Origin: Cyclobacterium sp.
GTDB lineage: Bacteria > Bacteroidota > Bacteroidia > Cytophagales > Cyclobacteriaceae
Direction: 5' to 3'
Assembly (NCBI RefSeq): GCF_014762705.1
Contig: NZ_JABURL010000018.1
Location: forward strand, 1 to 48,881
DNA: 48,881 nucleotides
Shown here: one piece after another, positions 7,480-15,928 of the stretch
How positions within the stretch are numbered: the first letter of the stretch is position 1
Layout: every line of letters starts with the position of its first letter
Notes under the pieces: model-generated
The model's input: the letters and a program-made list of their open reading frames with translations, nothing else
Told to the model about the DNA's origin: nothing
Database searches by the model: none
Position numbers and translations under genes: made by a program

Positions 7480-9003
7480 ATGTCTACAAAAGAACAACCC
7501 ATGGAGAAAAAAAACTTAGTTCCACAATTGGGGATTTTTTTAAAAAAAGACACCGCCTATTTAATTCTGGCAGGAAGTTTTGCCCTGTTGACGGTAGTGA
7601 CCATTATCAGTGCCTGTAAATTTGGTTCCTACCTTTTGCCGGACACCATAGGCTATTTTAAAATCACCATAGGTTTTTCTGATGCACTAGCTTCTCTTTC
7701 TCCTTTTTATCCCTTTTTACTCTCCAACTTCCCTTTATCCCTGATCCCTTTGTTTGATCGGGTATTGTTTTTAAGTCTAATCACAAGTGTATTGGCCATC
7801 TATTTACTTTACAGAATAGCCACGCATGCTGACAGAAACGAAGGTGTAATTTTTTTTTCCTTTGGAATAAGCTTGTTTTCCTGGTGGTCGTTCAGGGTTT
7901 TGGGGAGTGCACATGCAGATAGTGTCTTCTACCTGATGGTTTTGGTTTGGTTATATAATTTTATCTGGCCGGAAAAAGAGGACAATCATTATTTTCCCGC
8001 AATGGCCGTATTATCGGCCCTTATGATCTGGGTTAAATTAAATGCACTCTTTTTAATCCCTCTTTTGTTGATTTGGATGCTTATTGACCGCAATTGGGGG
8101 TGGTCAATAGTTATCGGCAGCATGATAGCCTCCTGGGCTCTTTTTCAATGGGTAGTCCCCGAGAATATATTGCAGTTTCACCTGACGGAACAAGTGGCAG
8201 GCAAACAAGGCCTGTTAACTCATTTAGCTCTTTTCTACGAAAATCTGGCAAGCTGGATGCAGGTTACCCTGGGTCTTGTCATCTCGGATACCCTCAGCCA
8301 ATTGATTCCAAAACCTGTAACCTTCATCATGGGTCTGGGCTGGACTTTTTTCCTGACAGCTTACCTGCTAATGAACAAAAATAAAAGAGAGAATAAAACC
8401 TACCAATTGTTGCTATTTGGAGTAGTGTATACCCTTTGCTTTTTGGCCTTTCAGCAGTGGTCCGGGTACAGGGAGGTCAATTACCGGACACTCTTTCCCT
8501 ACCTGCTGGTAATTTCCTGGGCCACCTGGATAACCCTTATTCGTTTAAATCAGAAGAAAATAATGATCCTTTTGGCCATTTGCATCAGTGGGCATACCAT
8601 GGTAGGGCATGGCCTTCTATGGCAAAGAAAAGACGTATCCTCCCTGACACTGGCAAAAGAATTTCATCAAAGTGAGGTTAGAAAAAACATTGAGGGGGTG
8701 TTGGAAGAGGGGCACCTGGAAATACGTACAGATGCCCCAGAGAAATTAATGCTTTCATTTGTTGATTTGCAAGTGCTGCCAATCCAGCCGGGAAACCAAT
8801 TTAAAGAAGGAAAAAACTACCCCCTAAGTCAGGAGGAAAAGCTTCGGGAAAGAGAACAGGCACTGGAATCCCTACTCAGTGGGAAGGCAGTAATCGTGTT
8901 GTTTAAAGCGGATGAATTTTGGGAGCAGGTAGCAGAAAGTGCCGATGTGGCCTCAATTGTTGATGACAGGGTCATGATTTTATCATTAAGCTACCTACCT
9001 TAA
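7480..9003 (+). CDS. polytopic GT-C-like glycosyltransferase or related membrane protein, 507 aa
   Basis: About 10-11 membrane spans fill residues 25-400. The first periplasmic loop holds LLPDTIGYFKI, placed like the acidic (D/E-x) catalytic motif after the first span in GT-C enzymes such as PMT/ArnT-type transferases that use polyprenyl-phosphate sugars. A second candidate is GSAHADSVFYL. A soluble, charged C-terminal domain of about 100 residues follows. Family assignment rests on topology and this motif, so donor and acceptor are unknown. The upstream 170 bp is extremely AT-rich. The stop overlaps by 9 nt with the convergent porU2 gene, and I see no terminator between them. Confidence 0.65.
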   Translation: MSTKEQPMEKKNLVPQLGIFLKKDTAYLILAGSFALLTVVTIISACKFGSYLLPDTIGYFKITIGFSDALASLSPFYPFLLSNFPLSLIPLFDRVLFLSLITSVLAIYLLYRIATHADRNEGVIFFSFGISLFSWWSFRVLGSAHADSVFYLMVLVWLYNFIWPEKEDNHYFPAMAVLSALMIWVKLNALFLIPLLLIWMLIDRNWGWSIVIGSMIASWALFQWVVPENILQFHLTEQVAGKQGLLTHLALFYENLASWMQVTLGLVISDTLSQLIPKPVTFIMGLGWTFFLTAYLLMNKNKRENKTYQLLLFGVVYTLCFLAFQQWSGYREVNYRTLFPYLLVISWATWITLIRLNQKKIMILLAICISGHTMVGHGLLWQRKDVSSLTLAKEFHQSEVRKNIEGVLEEGHLEIRTDAPEKLMLSFVDLQVLPIQPGNQFKEGKNYPLSQEEKLREREQALESLLSGKAVIVLFKADEFWEQVAESADVASIVDDRVMILSLSYLP

Positions 9004-12000
9004 AAGGTACATTTTGCCATACCCCTTTTTGAAGGCCTTATCAGCAGCACTGCTCCGTAATTCCATAAATTGACCATTTTTCCGGACCAAAACCCTGTAA
9101 ATATAAACGCCATTGGCCAATTGATCCCCAAATTCATCTTTGCCGTCCCAGGCATAGGCAGAAATGTTATTGCCAATGGAAACAGGACCCAATTCGTCCT
9201 GAAAAATTTCCTTCACCACCTTACCGCTAATGGTCATTATTTGAATTTTTATTTCATCAGGAATCTCCGACCCGGTGAGTGTGAAAACAAAACGGACATT
9301 GTTGCTAAAGGGATTGGGGTAAGGGTAAAAATGCGTAATCTGACTCTCATTGATCACTTCAAAACTTACTTCATAGGGCTCGGAACCTGCTTCATTGCCA
9401 GATGCGTCACTGGCATTGATCCGCAAAGTATAGGTACCATCTGCCAAAGGACCTGGCTGATATTCTATTTTAAAATCTGAACTTTCGCTAGCTTCAAACC
9501 ATTTCACCTCAGGATTACTGAAACTTATCCTTTCAAAATCACAACCTTCACAAGGTTTTCTGATCATCAGCTCCATGCCAAGGGTGTCTTTTTTTAGCGC
9601 TATCTTATTTTCATCTTTTACCAGAGCTGATATGACTACTGTAGGAGAGACAATATCTCCATTCATGATATTCCTTCCGTCAAAATTTACCTCCAGAATG
9701 GGGTTGAGGTCATCCCCTTTCACCTTAAAAAATCCAGGAAGATCCAACACATTATTCCGGTAAAGTTGCTCCGGAAATATTCTTGGGTTGGCAAAAACAT
9801 TCAGGGAATTGTTCCCCGGCCTACCATTCGATTCAAACTCCACGGTAAAGGAAGCAGAAGTTCCGGCCTTTACCGCAGGGATCTTTTTACTTGCCCTATC
9901 GATTCTTCTCTGATCAATATTTTGGAAGGTGTATTCTATGGTAATGGAGTCAGTAAAATCGTGTTCGGAAATATTAACAAATTCAAATTCAAGCTCATCC
10001 GATTGTCCCTCCAGGAGCAAGGACTCTTTTCGTTTCTCTTTTATAACCAAAACACCTTCCGGTACTCCGGTATAATCTACCTGCCATTTGGCCAACTGGG
10101 GCATGGCATTCGTTGGCAGGTCTTCCAAGTCATATCTTAACCTAAGATAAGGGTAGCTTTGTGCATCAAACCGGGAAAGGTCTGCTCCCTCCTCCTCCAC
10201 ATTGCTGAGCAGAGGTACCTCTCCACCATCCGGAGTCACTCCAACAACAACCATATTACTCCTTTCGGATTCGAAAAGGTTTTTTCTTTTAATTTCGTTG
10301 AAAAAGCCAAACCATTCCCTGGCAGGCCCTATCCTGGGGGAAAGGATTTTTCCGGAAGGAAAATAACCTGTGATATCTGTTTCAAAAGTAATTACCTGAG
10401 ATTCCCGCGGTAATGCTGCATTGATATCGGGGACTACTTCTATTGCCTCACCTGGATTCATGCCTTTCCTGCCAAAAAGTATGTAGGGATCCCCCGTTTG
10501 CAGGTTCCTTAGTGTAGCCTCATTGGCACCCAGTTCCTTCATTTTAAAATAGGCCTCATCTGGCCAATCAGAAAAAGTAACATTTCCTACCGAGAATATT
10601 ACTACATAATCATCCTCATGCATCCCATCCACAAAATCCAATAACATGGTCCCATTTGCACCGGTGATATTGGCATTGCGGATACTCTGAATCACCTGCG
10701 GTACCCTTCCGCAGGAACGGGGGTCCAGTACATCTATGGTAACCAGAGGAACCGGCAGGTAGGGCTCCAAGGTCCTGTGGTCAAAAGCCATTAAACCCAG
10801 GGATCCGTTTGGACAAAAACGGTTAAAGGTATCCAGTATATAAGCCACTCCGTTCAACATGATTTGCGTATTTTCCACATCGTAGCCTTCCGCATCCGTT
10901 CCAAAAGTGAAAATATCAATATTCAGGGCTGTTTCCTGAAATTGCCATTCTCGCTCAGATAAATTGACCTTGATATTATCCAGCTGGTTCCTTAGGAATT
11001 GGGGCAACTGCCGCTGTGTCCATCCTTCTGGTCCGTTTTGGATATAGGAAAAACTACTGCTATTCCAGGAATCATCTTCGCCTTCTTTGGGGGACAGGAA
11101 CCGTGTCCGCCAATAAAAGGTAAGCGAGTCCTCAGCTGGAAGATTATCGAAAAGGTCTACCTCCCATTTGGCCAGGTTCTCCGTAGTGATCCTAACTTCT
11201 TTTCGCCGGGAACTGGAAAAATCAGCAGTCGTATCCAATTGTAGGACCAGGTTTCTGGGTTCCTGCAAAAATCCCGGAATCTGTGCTATCAATGAAACTT
11301 CGGATTCATTTACGATACCAAACTCCAGGGGGAATAGGTTTAATGTACCGCTTAAGGGTACAAAGAAGGAAGCGGAAACGACATTGTTTGAAAAAGTCAT
11401 TTCTTCTATCATCCTGTCATCATTGATCTCTATACTAAAGACATTGTCTCCAAAAGAACTGATACCTGAGTTAGGAATGACAATGACCAAAGTGTCCTGC
11501 CTGAAAACAGGTGCCAGCAACCCTGTTTCTATTTCGATTATACTCCCATCAGGCAATTGTCTTCTAATGTCAAGGCTCACAGAATCCAAATCCACGCGAC
11601 CCAGGTTTCTGATCAAAAGGGATAGCTCCAACGAATCTGACAAGGAATTTAAGGCTTGACCCCCTACTCCCTGCAGCTGTACCTCTTCTGGTATTATGGA
11701 GTAATCTGCCTTGCTGGCAGGGAACATGCGGGATGCAGGATCTCCTAAAAGGATGATCTGATTGGCATGGGATTGATTTACCTCCGAACTTCCATACCTG
11801 GAATAAAGCTGTTTTTCCGCCTGAATCTTAACTTTACCCAGGCTTTGGTAGATCAATGAAGAATCAGCAAATGCTTTTGCATAAAATGATTCACTGTACC
11901 TCCTGAGATAAACATCTATACCAATATCCGCATGGGCCAGAAAATTGGACGCTCCCCTATCTGGAGTCACGATCCAGTCCTCCCCAAAGGTATAGGCATC

Positions 12001-14022
12001 CCCATAGGCATTACCGGCATCACAACCATTTAAAAGCAGCACCGGATATTTACCTTCGTTTCGATAGCCCATTTCATTGACACTGGCAAACCCAATATCG
12101 ATATCGGTGGTCGAAGGGGCTGCGTGGCCAAAAAATGTCACCAAACCCACTCCCCCATTGATTTCATCGGAAATATTTATCAATTCGGTGGTGGCATTTG
12201 ACCTTTTCCTTACCGTTTCCACATTTCCTCCCAGATAAACATCTTCTGCCACGGCTTTGAAACCGTTCAAAAAATTATAAAAGCGCTCTAATTCAAAGGC
12301 TGACCTACCACCGCTTAAATGGACAATATTCTTTTGCCAGGGCTCGGTAACTCCCAAAGCATCCTTCTCCTTGATCTTATCCAAATAGGCACCCACATCG
12401 TCCGGGGTTCTCGCGGGAATCCGGCCAATACCAATATTTTGTCCCAATGGGTCAGCGGGATCCAATCCCACCCCAAAACGGTTATCAGAATAGGGATAAC
12501 CATATGCAGGCACCAGTTCCTGAAAATCAAAAAGTGAAGGGTTATTTCTGTAAAAATAAGTGACCCCTCCCTGCCTCCTGGTATTGATCATACCATAGGC
12601 TCTTCCAATCAATAGCAGGTATTCCGGCCGAAACCGATCGTTGTATTCCTTTAAAAAATTCCGGATACCCAAGGGTGTCTTTTCTCCATACGAAAACTGA
12701 TCATAAAGCTCCTGAACATTCACCGTCAATGTATCAAAACCTCCCCCAGCCGGGGTAGCGCGGTAAGCAGCATAGGCACCTACAGGATCCCCATAGTTGG
12801 TCGCCGGCCTCCTCAGCCGTTCGTGGGAGATGATCAGGAAATTGGCATTTTGGGCTAAAAGATTTCGGAACTTAACCCGCTGTAAGACATTTATTTCTTT
12901 TACCTGACTTAGGTTTTGTACCAATACAGTGCCGGGCATACCCTGAGTTCCCGTAGGTACCTGAAGCACATTTCCCAAGCGGTTTAGTTCATACTTTACC
13001 GGATTGTCAACATCTTTAATATCATAAGCCACATATTCACCGTTATTCCCGGGTATGCTCAGCATTTTACCGGGCTCCTGAAATGCAAATATTTCCTTTT
13101 CAAAGTCCCCGGAATAGCCAACCGACCCATATACAAGCCTGGAATAATTGATTGAAATATTGTCCACTGCATTGTTTACCCCAATAGAGGTAACACTAAT
13201 AAAAAGATTACCATCCACTGAAAAATCGCTTGCCCTCAGGTCCTCTTTGAATACTTTAACCTGGAAATCATCAAAAGATACCTGGCCCAACTCCCTTAGG
13301 GAAGCAGCTGAGGGTCCCACTTTTATTGAGGTCAGGTGCGAAGTTTCAGAGCGCCCGACAAGGCTTATTTCCAAACCTGGAGTAATCTCCGCTCTGATTT
13401 CCCCAAGGTTTGAGAAATTCAATGACCTACTTGCTCCTTTGGTGACAATGGAAGATGTCCAGCCTTGTCCCTCATCATATTTGGACAACCGCACGCCGGG
13501 AAAATAAATTTTCCCCAGAGAATACTGTTCCGAAAAATGTTGCAGAACCGATTTTTGGTAACCGGAGACCTCTACCGCACCGATTGAGGGTGTCGTAAGG
13601 ACCATTCGCTTACCTCTTTCGCCGGGAGATACCGTCAGGAAAAAGGCAGTGGTATCATTATGGGTATTGTAAAAGGGGTTTGGCAGCAAATCAGGACTAT
13701 CATACAATGCGGTATCCAAAGTCCCGTCGTTCCGTTTGCCTATAAATTCCAGATAATCACCCTGATCGAAAACGCCATCCTCTTCACCGTTTACAAACAC
13801 GGCAACTTCTTTGCCACGATGATATACCTGGATTTCCCTGGGATCTAAAGAAGCAATGGGAATACCAGATGCAGAAAATGTGGTATAGCTCAACCTGAAA
13901 ACACCATCTGCTGCTGTTGGGATCTTATAATAATCCTGCTCATGTTTCACCCACTGGCTTACCTGACCAAAAGCCGTGAAAGAAAACCCAATCAAAGCCA
14001 ATAAAATAATCACTCTAAACAT
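8995..14022 (-). CDS. porU2: T9SS sortase-like C25 cysteine peptidase, PorU2 type, 1675 aa
   Basis: Gingipain-family (C25) peptidase related to PorU, the surface sortase that cuts the C-terminal signal of T9SS cargo and transfers the cargo to lipopolysaccharide. A signal peptide is present (residues 1-19, ending AFGQ). The C25 domain spans roughly 390-780, with the catalytic His633 in TFFGHAA and Cys667 in LNGCDAGN. Their 34-residue spacing is close to that of P. gingivalis PorU (His657/Cys690). Beta-sandwich modules fill the C-terminal half, and the last about 95 residues resemble a FlgD/T9SS-type sorting fold (FYPYPNPF, AYAWDGKDEFGDQLANGVYIYRV). At 1675 aa it is longer than classical PorU (about 1150 aa), which fits the second paralogue called PorU2 in Cytophagales. 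It lies 7 nt after porV2 in the same operon. Sortase activity is inferred. Confidence 0.85.
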   Translation of the reverse strand: MFRVIILLALIGFSFTAFGQVSQWVKHEQDYYKIPTAADGVFRLSYTTFSASGIPIASLDPREIQVYHRGKEVAVFVNGEEDGVFDQGDYLEFIGKRNDGTLDTALYDSPDLLPNPFYNTHNDTTAFFLTVSPGERGKRMVLTTPSIGAVEVSGYQKSVLQHFSEQYSLGKIYFPGVRLSKYDEGQGWTSSIVTKGASRSLNFSNLGEIRAEITPGLEISLVGRSETSHLTSIKVGPSAASLRELGQVSFDDFQVKVFKEDLRASDFSVDGNLFISVTSIGVNNAVDNISINYSRLVYGSVGYSGDFEKEIFAFQEPGKMLSIPGNNGEYVAYDIKDVDNPVKYELNRLGNVLQVPTGTQGMPGTVLVQNLSQVKEINVLQRVKFRNLLAQNANFLIISHERLRRPATNYGDPVGAYAAYRATPAGGGFDTLTVNVQELYDQFSYGEKTPLGIRNFLKEYNDRFRPEYLLLIGRAYGMINTRRQGGVTYFYRNNPSLFDFQELVPAYGYPYSDNRFGVGLDPADPLGQNIGIGRIPARTPDDVGAYLDKIKEKDALGVTEPWQKNIVHLSGGRSAFELERFYNFLNGFKAVAEDVYLGGNVETVRKRSNATTELINISDEINGGVGLVTFFGHAAPSTTDIDIGFASVNEMGYRNEGKYPVLLLNGCDAGNAYGDAYTFGEDWIVTPDRGASNFLAHADIGIDVYLRRYSESFYAKAFADSSLIYQSLGKVKIQAEKQLYSRYGSSEVNQSHANQIILLGDPASRMFPASKADYSIIPEEVQLQGVGGQALNSLSDSLELSLLIRNLGRVDLDSVSLDIRRQLPDGSIIEIETGLLAPVFRQDTLVIVIPNSGISSFGDNVFSIEINDDRMIEEMTFSNNVVSASFFVPLSGTLNLFPLEFGIVNESEVSLIAQIPGFLQEPRNLVLQLDTTADFSSSRRKEVRITTENLAKWEVDLFDNLPAEDSLTFYWRTRFLSPKEGEDDSWNSSSFSYIQNGPEGWTQRQLPQFLRNQLDNIKVNLSEREWQFQETALNIDIFTFGTDAEGYDVENTQIMLNGVAYILDTFNRFCPNGSLGLMAFDHRTLEPYLPVPLVTIDVLDPRSCGRVPQVIQSIRNANITGANGTMLLDFVDGMHEDDYVVIFSVGNVTFSDWPDEAYFKMKELGANEATLRNLQTGDPYILFGRKGMNPGEAIEVVPDINAALPRESQVITFETDITGYFPSGKILSPRIGPAREWFGFFNEIKRKNLFESERSNMVVVGVTPDGGEVPLLSNVEEEGADLSRFDAQSYPYLRLRYDLEDLPTNAMPQLAKWQVDYTGVPEGVLVIKEKRKESLLLEGQSDELEFEFVNISEHDFTDSITIEYTFQNIDQRRIDRASKKIPAVKAGTSASFTVEFESNGRPGNNSLNVFANPRIFPEQLYRNNVLDLPGFFKVKGDDLNPILEVNFDGRNIMNGDIVSPTVVISALVKDENKIALKKDTLGMELMIRKPCEGCDFERISFSNPEVKWFEASESSDFKIEYQPGPLADGTYTLRINASDASGNEAGSEPYEVSFEVINESQITHFYPYPNPFSNNVRFVFTLTGSEIPDEIKIQIMTISGKVVKEIFQDELGPVSIGNNISAYAWDGKDEFGDQLANGVYIYRVLVRKNGQFMELRSSAADKAFKKGYGKMYLLR

Positions 14023-14029
14023 TACCAGA

Positions 14030-15145
14030 TTAATTGTTTTCCCAACCCCTATAAATCCTGAAATCTTCCTTTAAAGGATTCAATGAAACCTTTACGCTAA
14101 AAACATGAGAGAATGGGGTTTCAGAAATACTTCCAATATCAGTCAAGGCATAATCGATCAATACCTTTTCACTGGCTTTAAATCCCAAACCAAAACCTGG
14201 CTGTACGCTGGTATATTTCGTACCATCGAAATTATTCAATCTTTGAAAATTACCGGCCCCAAAACGGAAAAAGGCTGTATTTTTATAATCCAGTTCCAGG
14301 CCCATTTTTGGATCAACGTTAAAAATCCGGCTTCCATACAAAGCATTACGCTGCCCATCAAAGGTAAGATCCAAATCCAACACGGCAAGGAGACTAATTT
14401 CAGATGTAATTTCGAAATGTTTGGCTATGCCTAAAATGGCCCTGGGAAGCGTCAGCTCAATGCTGTTTATGGGAACTTCATTTCGTGTCTGGGAATAGAT
14501 CTCCCTAACCAAATCTGCATTGTGGGACCAGGCGTTAAAAGTAGTGGTCACATCTCTGGCCATCAACCCAATACGCCAATCCTCCCACAGGTAAATGGCA
14601 CCAAAATCCAAACCAAACCCCCAGGCTTTGGCAAATTTACCTACATTTCTATGGATAATTTTGGTATTGACTCCAAATTTGAAGTTGTCGCTTACATCCC
14701 TGGCATAGCTTAACAATAGCGCATAATCTGCCGCATTGAAAAATTGAATATTATTGTAGTTCAAGGCCCCGTTGGCATCATATAAAAAGCGGGTATCTGG
14801 GATATCATCTACTCCAAAACGGATCAAGGATATGGCTATTTGGTTGTCTTCTTGTATATTGGTGGTATAGGCTGCAAAATCAAACTTGGCTATACCCGCA
14901 AAATATTCCGCATGCATGAGGGCAAACTCATGTTCATGGGACACCCCAATTAATCCTGCGGGATTCCAATATGCTGAAGTCACATCACTGACAGCGGCAA
15001 CCTGCGCGCCCGCCATGCCAAGTGCCCTGGCACTAATACCAATATTCATGAATTCATTGGAATATTTGGGGGCCATTCCCTGTCCTCTGACGGATCCAAA
15101 CAGCAACAGCCCCACCAACACACAAAAATTAGCCCTGGAAATCAT
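14030..15145 (-). CDS. porV2: PorV/PorQ-family outer-membrane protein, PorV2 type, 371 aa
   Basis: Predicted FadL-like outer-membrane barrel of the PorV family. PorV shuttles T9SS cargo from the SprA translocon to the PorU sortase, so a second PorV beside a second PorU suggests a dedicated pair. I chose the ATG at 15145, which opens a clean signal peptide (MISRANFCVLVGLLLFGSVRGQ); the longer frame to 15244 starts with TTG. The mature N-terminus shows the family pattern FMNIGISARALGMAGAQVA followed by SAYWNPAGL. Alternating beta-strand sequence continues to the end. It is the first gene of a two-gene operon with porU2. Confidence 0.85.
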   Translation of the reverse strand: MISRANFCVLVGLLLFGSVRGQGMAPKYSNEFMNIGISARALGMAGAQVAAVSDVTSAYWNPAGLIGVSHEHEFALMHAEYFAGIAKFDFAAYTTNIQEDNQIAISLIRFGVDDIPDTRFLYDANGALNYNNIQFFNAADYALLLSYARDVSDNFKFGVNTKIIHRNVGKFAKAWGFGLDFGAIYLWEDWRIGLMARDVTTTFNAWSHNADLVREIYSQTRNEVPINSIELTLPRAILGIAKHFEITSEISLLAVLDLDLTFDGQRNALYGSRIFNVDPKMGLELDYKNTAFFRFGAGNFQRLNNFDGTKYTSVQPGFGLGFKASEKVLIDYALTDIGSISETPFSHVFSVKVSLNPLKEDFRIYRGWENN

Positions 15146-15301
15146 AAGATTAAATAATAATTCTGATGCAAAGTAAAAAGAAAAAGGCAATGGAAATATT
15201 TTGAAATTAAAAAATTTACTGGCCACCGCAACTGCCATGTTCAAAAACGGACATAAAACTGTTCGCAGACAGCCTTCATTTCAGTTGTTTTACGAAATTT
15301 A

Positions 15302-15381
15302 ATGCGATGCGTAAATTTGAGAATAAAATTTCCCTTTTGTTTGGATAAAGAGATATGCGCTTTATGACGCAAATAACGCAT
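15302..15381. promoter_or_regulatory. cluster of ATGCG / CGCAT half-sites upstream of padR
   Basis: ATGCG occurs at 15302, 15307 and 15355, and the inverse as CGCA at 15368 and CGCAT at 15377. The outermost pair 15355-15359 / 15377-15381 forms a perfect dyad. The cluster lies in the 393-bp gap between the porV2 and padR starts, so it could be an operator for PadR autoregulation or for the porV2 promoter. No direct evidence identifies the protein that binds it. Confidence 0.3.
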
Positions 15382-15538
15382 TTTGATACAGATTCAGTCC
15401 TGGCCAATACCAAAGAGGCAGATAGAAACAGGTATTACAAGGTACCTGATAAAAAATTGGTATTATTTTTCTTGTACCAGGGTAAATAGAATAGATAAAG
15501 ATGGGTTCAATCCCCAAAAAGCTACTAATCCAGAGAAA

Positions 15539-15877
15539 ATGAAAGCTTCAAACACCCAAACCCAAATGCGGAAAGGAATATTGGAATTCTGTATTTTACA
15601 TATTATTGCCAGGGGTGAAGTCTATGCCACTGATATGATAGATGAACTCAAGCATGCGGAACTAATCGTTGTGGAAGGCACCCTGTACCCTCTGCTAAAC
15701 AGGTTAAAAACCTCCGGACTGGCCAAGTATAAATGGGTGGAGTCCGAGACGGGACCTCCCAGAAAATACTATTCCATCACCGAAAAGGGAAATGATTTTT
15801 TGAAAGAACTCGATAAGACCTGGTTGGACCTGGACAGCTCTGTCAATCAAATACTCAAAAAACCGAAAAACCAATAG
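15539..15877 (+). CDS. PadR-family transcriptional regulator, 112 aa
   Basis: A winged helix-turn-helix repressor of the PadR family. The ATG at 15539 gives the standard small size; the longer frame begins with TTG at 15383. Typical family features are the N-terminal MRKGILEFCILHIIARGEVYATDMIDEL helix-turn-helix region, the EGTLYPLLNRLKTSGL recognition helix, and the wing ESETGPPRKYYSITEKG. The short C-terminal dimer helix marks the PadR-s1 subgroup. It lies 51 nt upstream of a PspC-domain gene, an arrangement common in Bacteroidota, where PadR probably represses the pair until an envelope stress signal appears. The inducer is unknown. Confidence 0.92.
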   Translation: MKASNTQTQMRKGILEFCILHIIARGEVYATDMIDELKHAELIVVEGTLYPLLNRLKTSGLAKYKWVESETGPPRKYYSITEKGNDFLKELDKTWLDLDSSVNQILKKPKNQ

Positions 15878-15928
15878 CAGCATTCAGGTTATTAAACTTA
15901 ATTTTCTTAACCTTAGCAATAGAAAATC

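Noticed and set aside
9070-13848. Several plus-strand ORFs inside porU2 (for example 9070-9480 and 11168-11659)
   Set aside because: They lack start-site context and homology and are fully covered by the well-supported minus-strand gene.
15503-15514. GGGTTCAATCCC resembling a tRNA T-arm
   Set aside because: No anticodon arm, D-arm or acceptor stem can be placed around it.
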